Positions 5,777-6,188 of a stretch of DNA of 6,188 nt are shown piece by piece. The stretch lies in NCBI GenBank assembly GCA_946407715.1, contig CAMJPH010000101.1, positions 1 to 6,188 of the forward strand, written 5' to 3'. The position numbers and the translations under genes were made by a program. Below the pieces are notes generated by a model, which searched no databases, was not told the origin of the DNA, and was given only the letters and a program-made list of their open reading frames with translations. Numbering within the stretch: position 1 is the first letter of the stretch; the number at the start of each line of letters is the position of its first letter. Source of the stretch: an uncultured Bacteroidales bacterium. Lineage in GTDB: Bacteria; Bacteroidota; Bacteroidia; Bacteroidales; WCHB1-69.

Positions 5777-5831
5777 TCTTTTTTTACTTTACAGATAGAA
5801 ATACTCTACTATATAACGCAATCTACCTCCA

Positions 5832-6188
5832 TCATTTCAGTTCCAGCCTCAGCACCCTGATAGGTCTGTCTTTGCCTTGATACTGGGTCTCGTCGATGCA
5901 GGTTTCCCCGGTGGGTTGGAACCCGCATTTCTCCATCACTCGGCCGGAGGCGGGATTGTCAACGAAATGCCCGCTGATGAGCGATTGGATGTCCGTCGTT
6001 CGGCGGATATAGTCTAACATCGCTTGCAGCGCTTCCGTGCAGATGCCTTGGTTCCAATACGGTTTGGCCACCCAATAGCCGCAGAGGGGCTCTCCCTCTC
6101 GGGCGGGGAGATTGCACTCGCACGAAGGACCGTAGCCGATGGCCCCGATGGCTTCTCCCGTCGCGTTGAGTTCGATGGCCCAGTTGGA
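5832..6188 (-). CDS. GNAT-family N-acetyltransferase, RimJ/RimL-like (N-terminus beyond window)
   Basis: The frame is open from the right edge to a TGA at 5832-5834, giving 118 residues of C-terminal sequence. It reads IGAIGYGPSCE (central strand), GYWVAKPYWNQGICTEALQAMLDYI (the acetyl-CoA pyrophosphate-binding loop Q-x-x-x-x/A plus helix) and NPASGRVMEKCGF (the conserved N-x-x-S-x-x-V-x-x-K-x-GF signature of the Acetyltransf_3/RimJ-RimL group), then the final strands ending RVLRLELK. The family acetylates amino groups of proteins or small molecules; the substrate here is not readable. The GTG at 6069-6071 lies in the middle of a conserved motif and is not the start. The gene is GC-rich like the left part of the window and unlike the adjacent recQ-dprA pair, so it probably belongs to the host backbone. 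Confidence 0.85.
   Translation of the reverse strand, partial: SNWAIELNATGEAIGAIGYGPSCECNLPAREGEPLCGYWVAKPYWNQGICTEALQAMLDYIRRTTDIQSLISGHFVDNPASGRVMEKCGFQPTGETCIDETQYQGKDRPIRVLRLELK

Noticed and set aside
5777..5831. A poly-T/poly-A tract and a TAGA/TCTA mini-palindrome between GNAT and recQ, considered as a terminator
   Set aside because: The stem is only about 4 bp and the T-run is not placed after it in the needed direction. It is better read as an A-rich promoter spacer.
1..6188. CRISPR array, tRNA/rRNA, integrase, transposase or terminal inverted repeats
   Set aside because: None seen on reading both strands. The only repeats found are the 18-nt pair and the tandem 8-mer.

Overview
The window most likely comes from a Bacteroidota (Bacteroidales-like) chromosome. 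Three TAnnTTTG-type -7 boxes sit just upstream of minus-strand starts. Most starts lack a Shine-Dalgarno and follow A-rich leaders. The AraC-type regulator fragment resembles those common in Bacteroidales. The genus cannot be named from the sequence.

Layout, left to right: (1) the last 41 codons of an unrecognised plus-strand gene (3-128). (2) A GC-rich stretch on the minus strand with an exported amidohydrolase fused to an ABM/YgiN-like monooxygenase domain (155-1480). (3) A graveyard of broken genes (about 1527-2531). It holds the C-terminal third or so of an aldo/keto reductase (minus), joined head to head with the C-terminal half of an AraC-type regulator (plus), followed by only the first ~35 codons of a short-chain dehydrogenase (minus). 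A perfect tandem 8-mer lies exactly at the reductase/regulator junction, which looks like the scar of a deletion across a divergent regulator/target pair. (4) An AT-rich two-gene operon on the minus strand (2557-5744): a RecQ helicase with a C-terminal ComF-like phosphoribosyltransferase domain, then a DprA/Smf-family protein overlapping it by 4 nt. (5) A GC-rich, truncated GNAT acetyltransferase (5832 to the right edge, minus).

The most interesting part is the RecQ-PRTase + DprA pair. It combines helicase, ComFC-like PRTase and DprA. That is the same set of functions as the ComFA/ComFC/DprA complex of natural transformation, and two of the three are the parts of the ShosTA (PRTase toxin / DprA-like antitoxin) defence system. 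The pair differs sharply in base composition from both flanks. It is bounded by an 18-nt near-identical direct repeat (16/18) at 2551-2568 and 5759-5776, so it looks like an acquired accessory module, plausibly for defence or foreign-DNA handling. That role is inferred; nothing in the window proves it.

No tRNA, rRNA, CRISPR array, transposase or integrase was seen.
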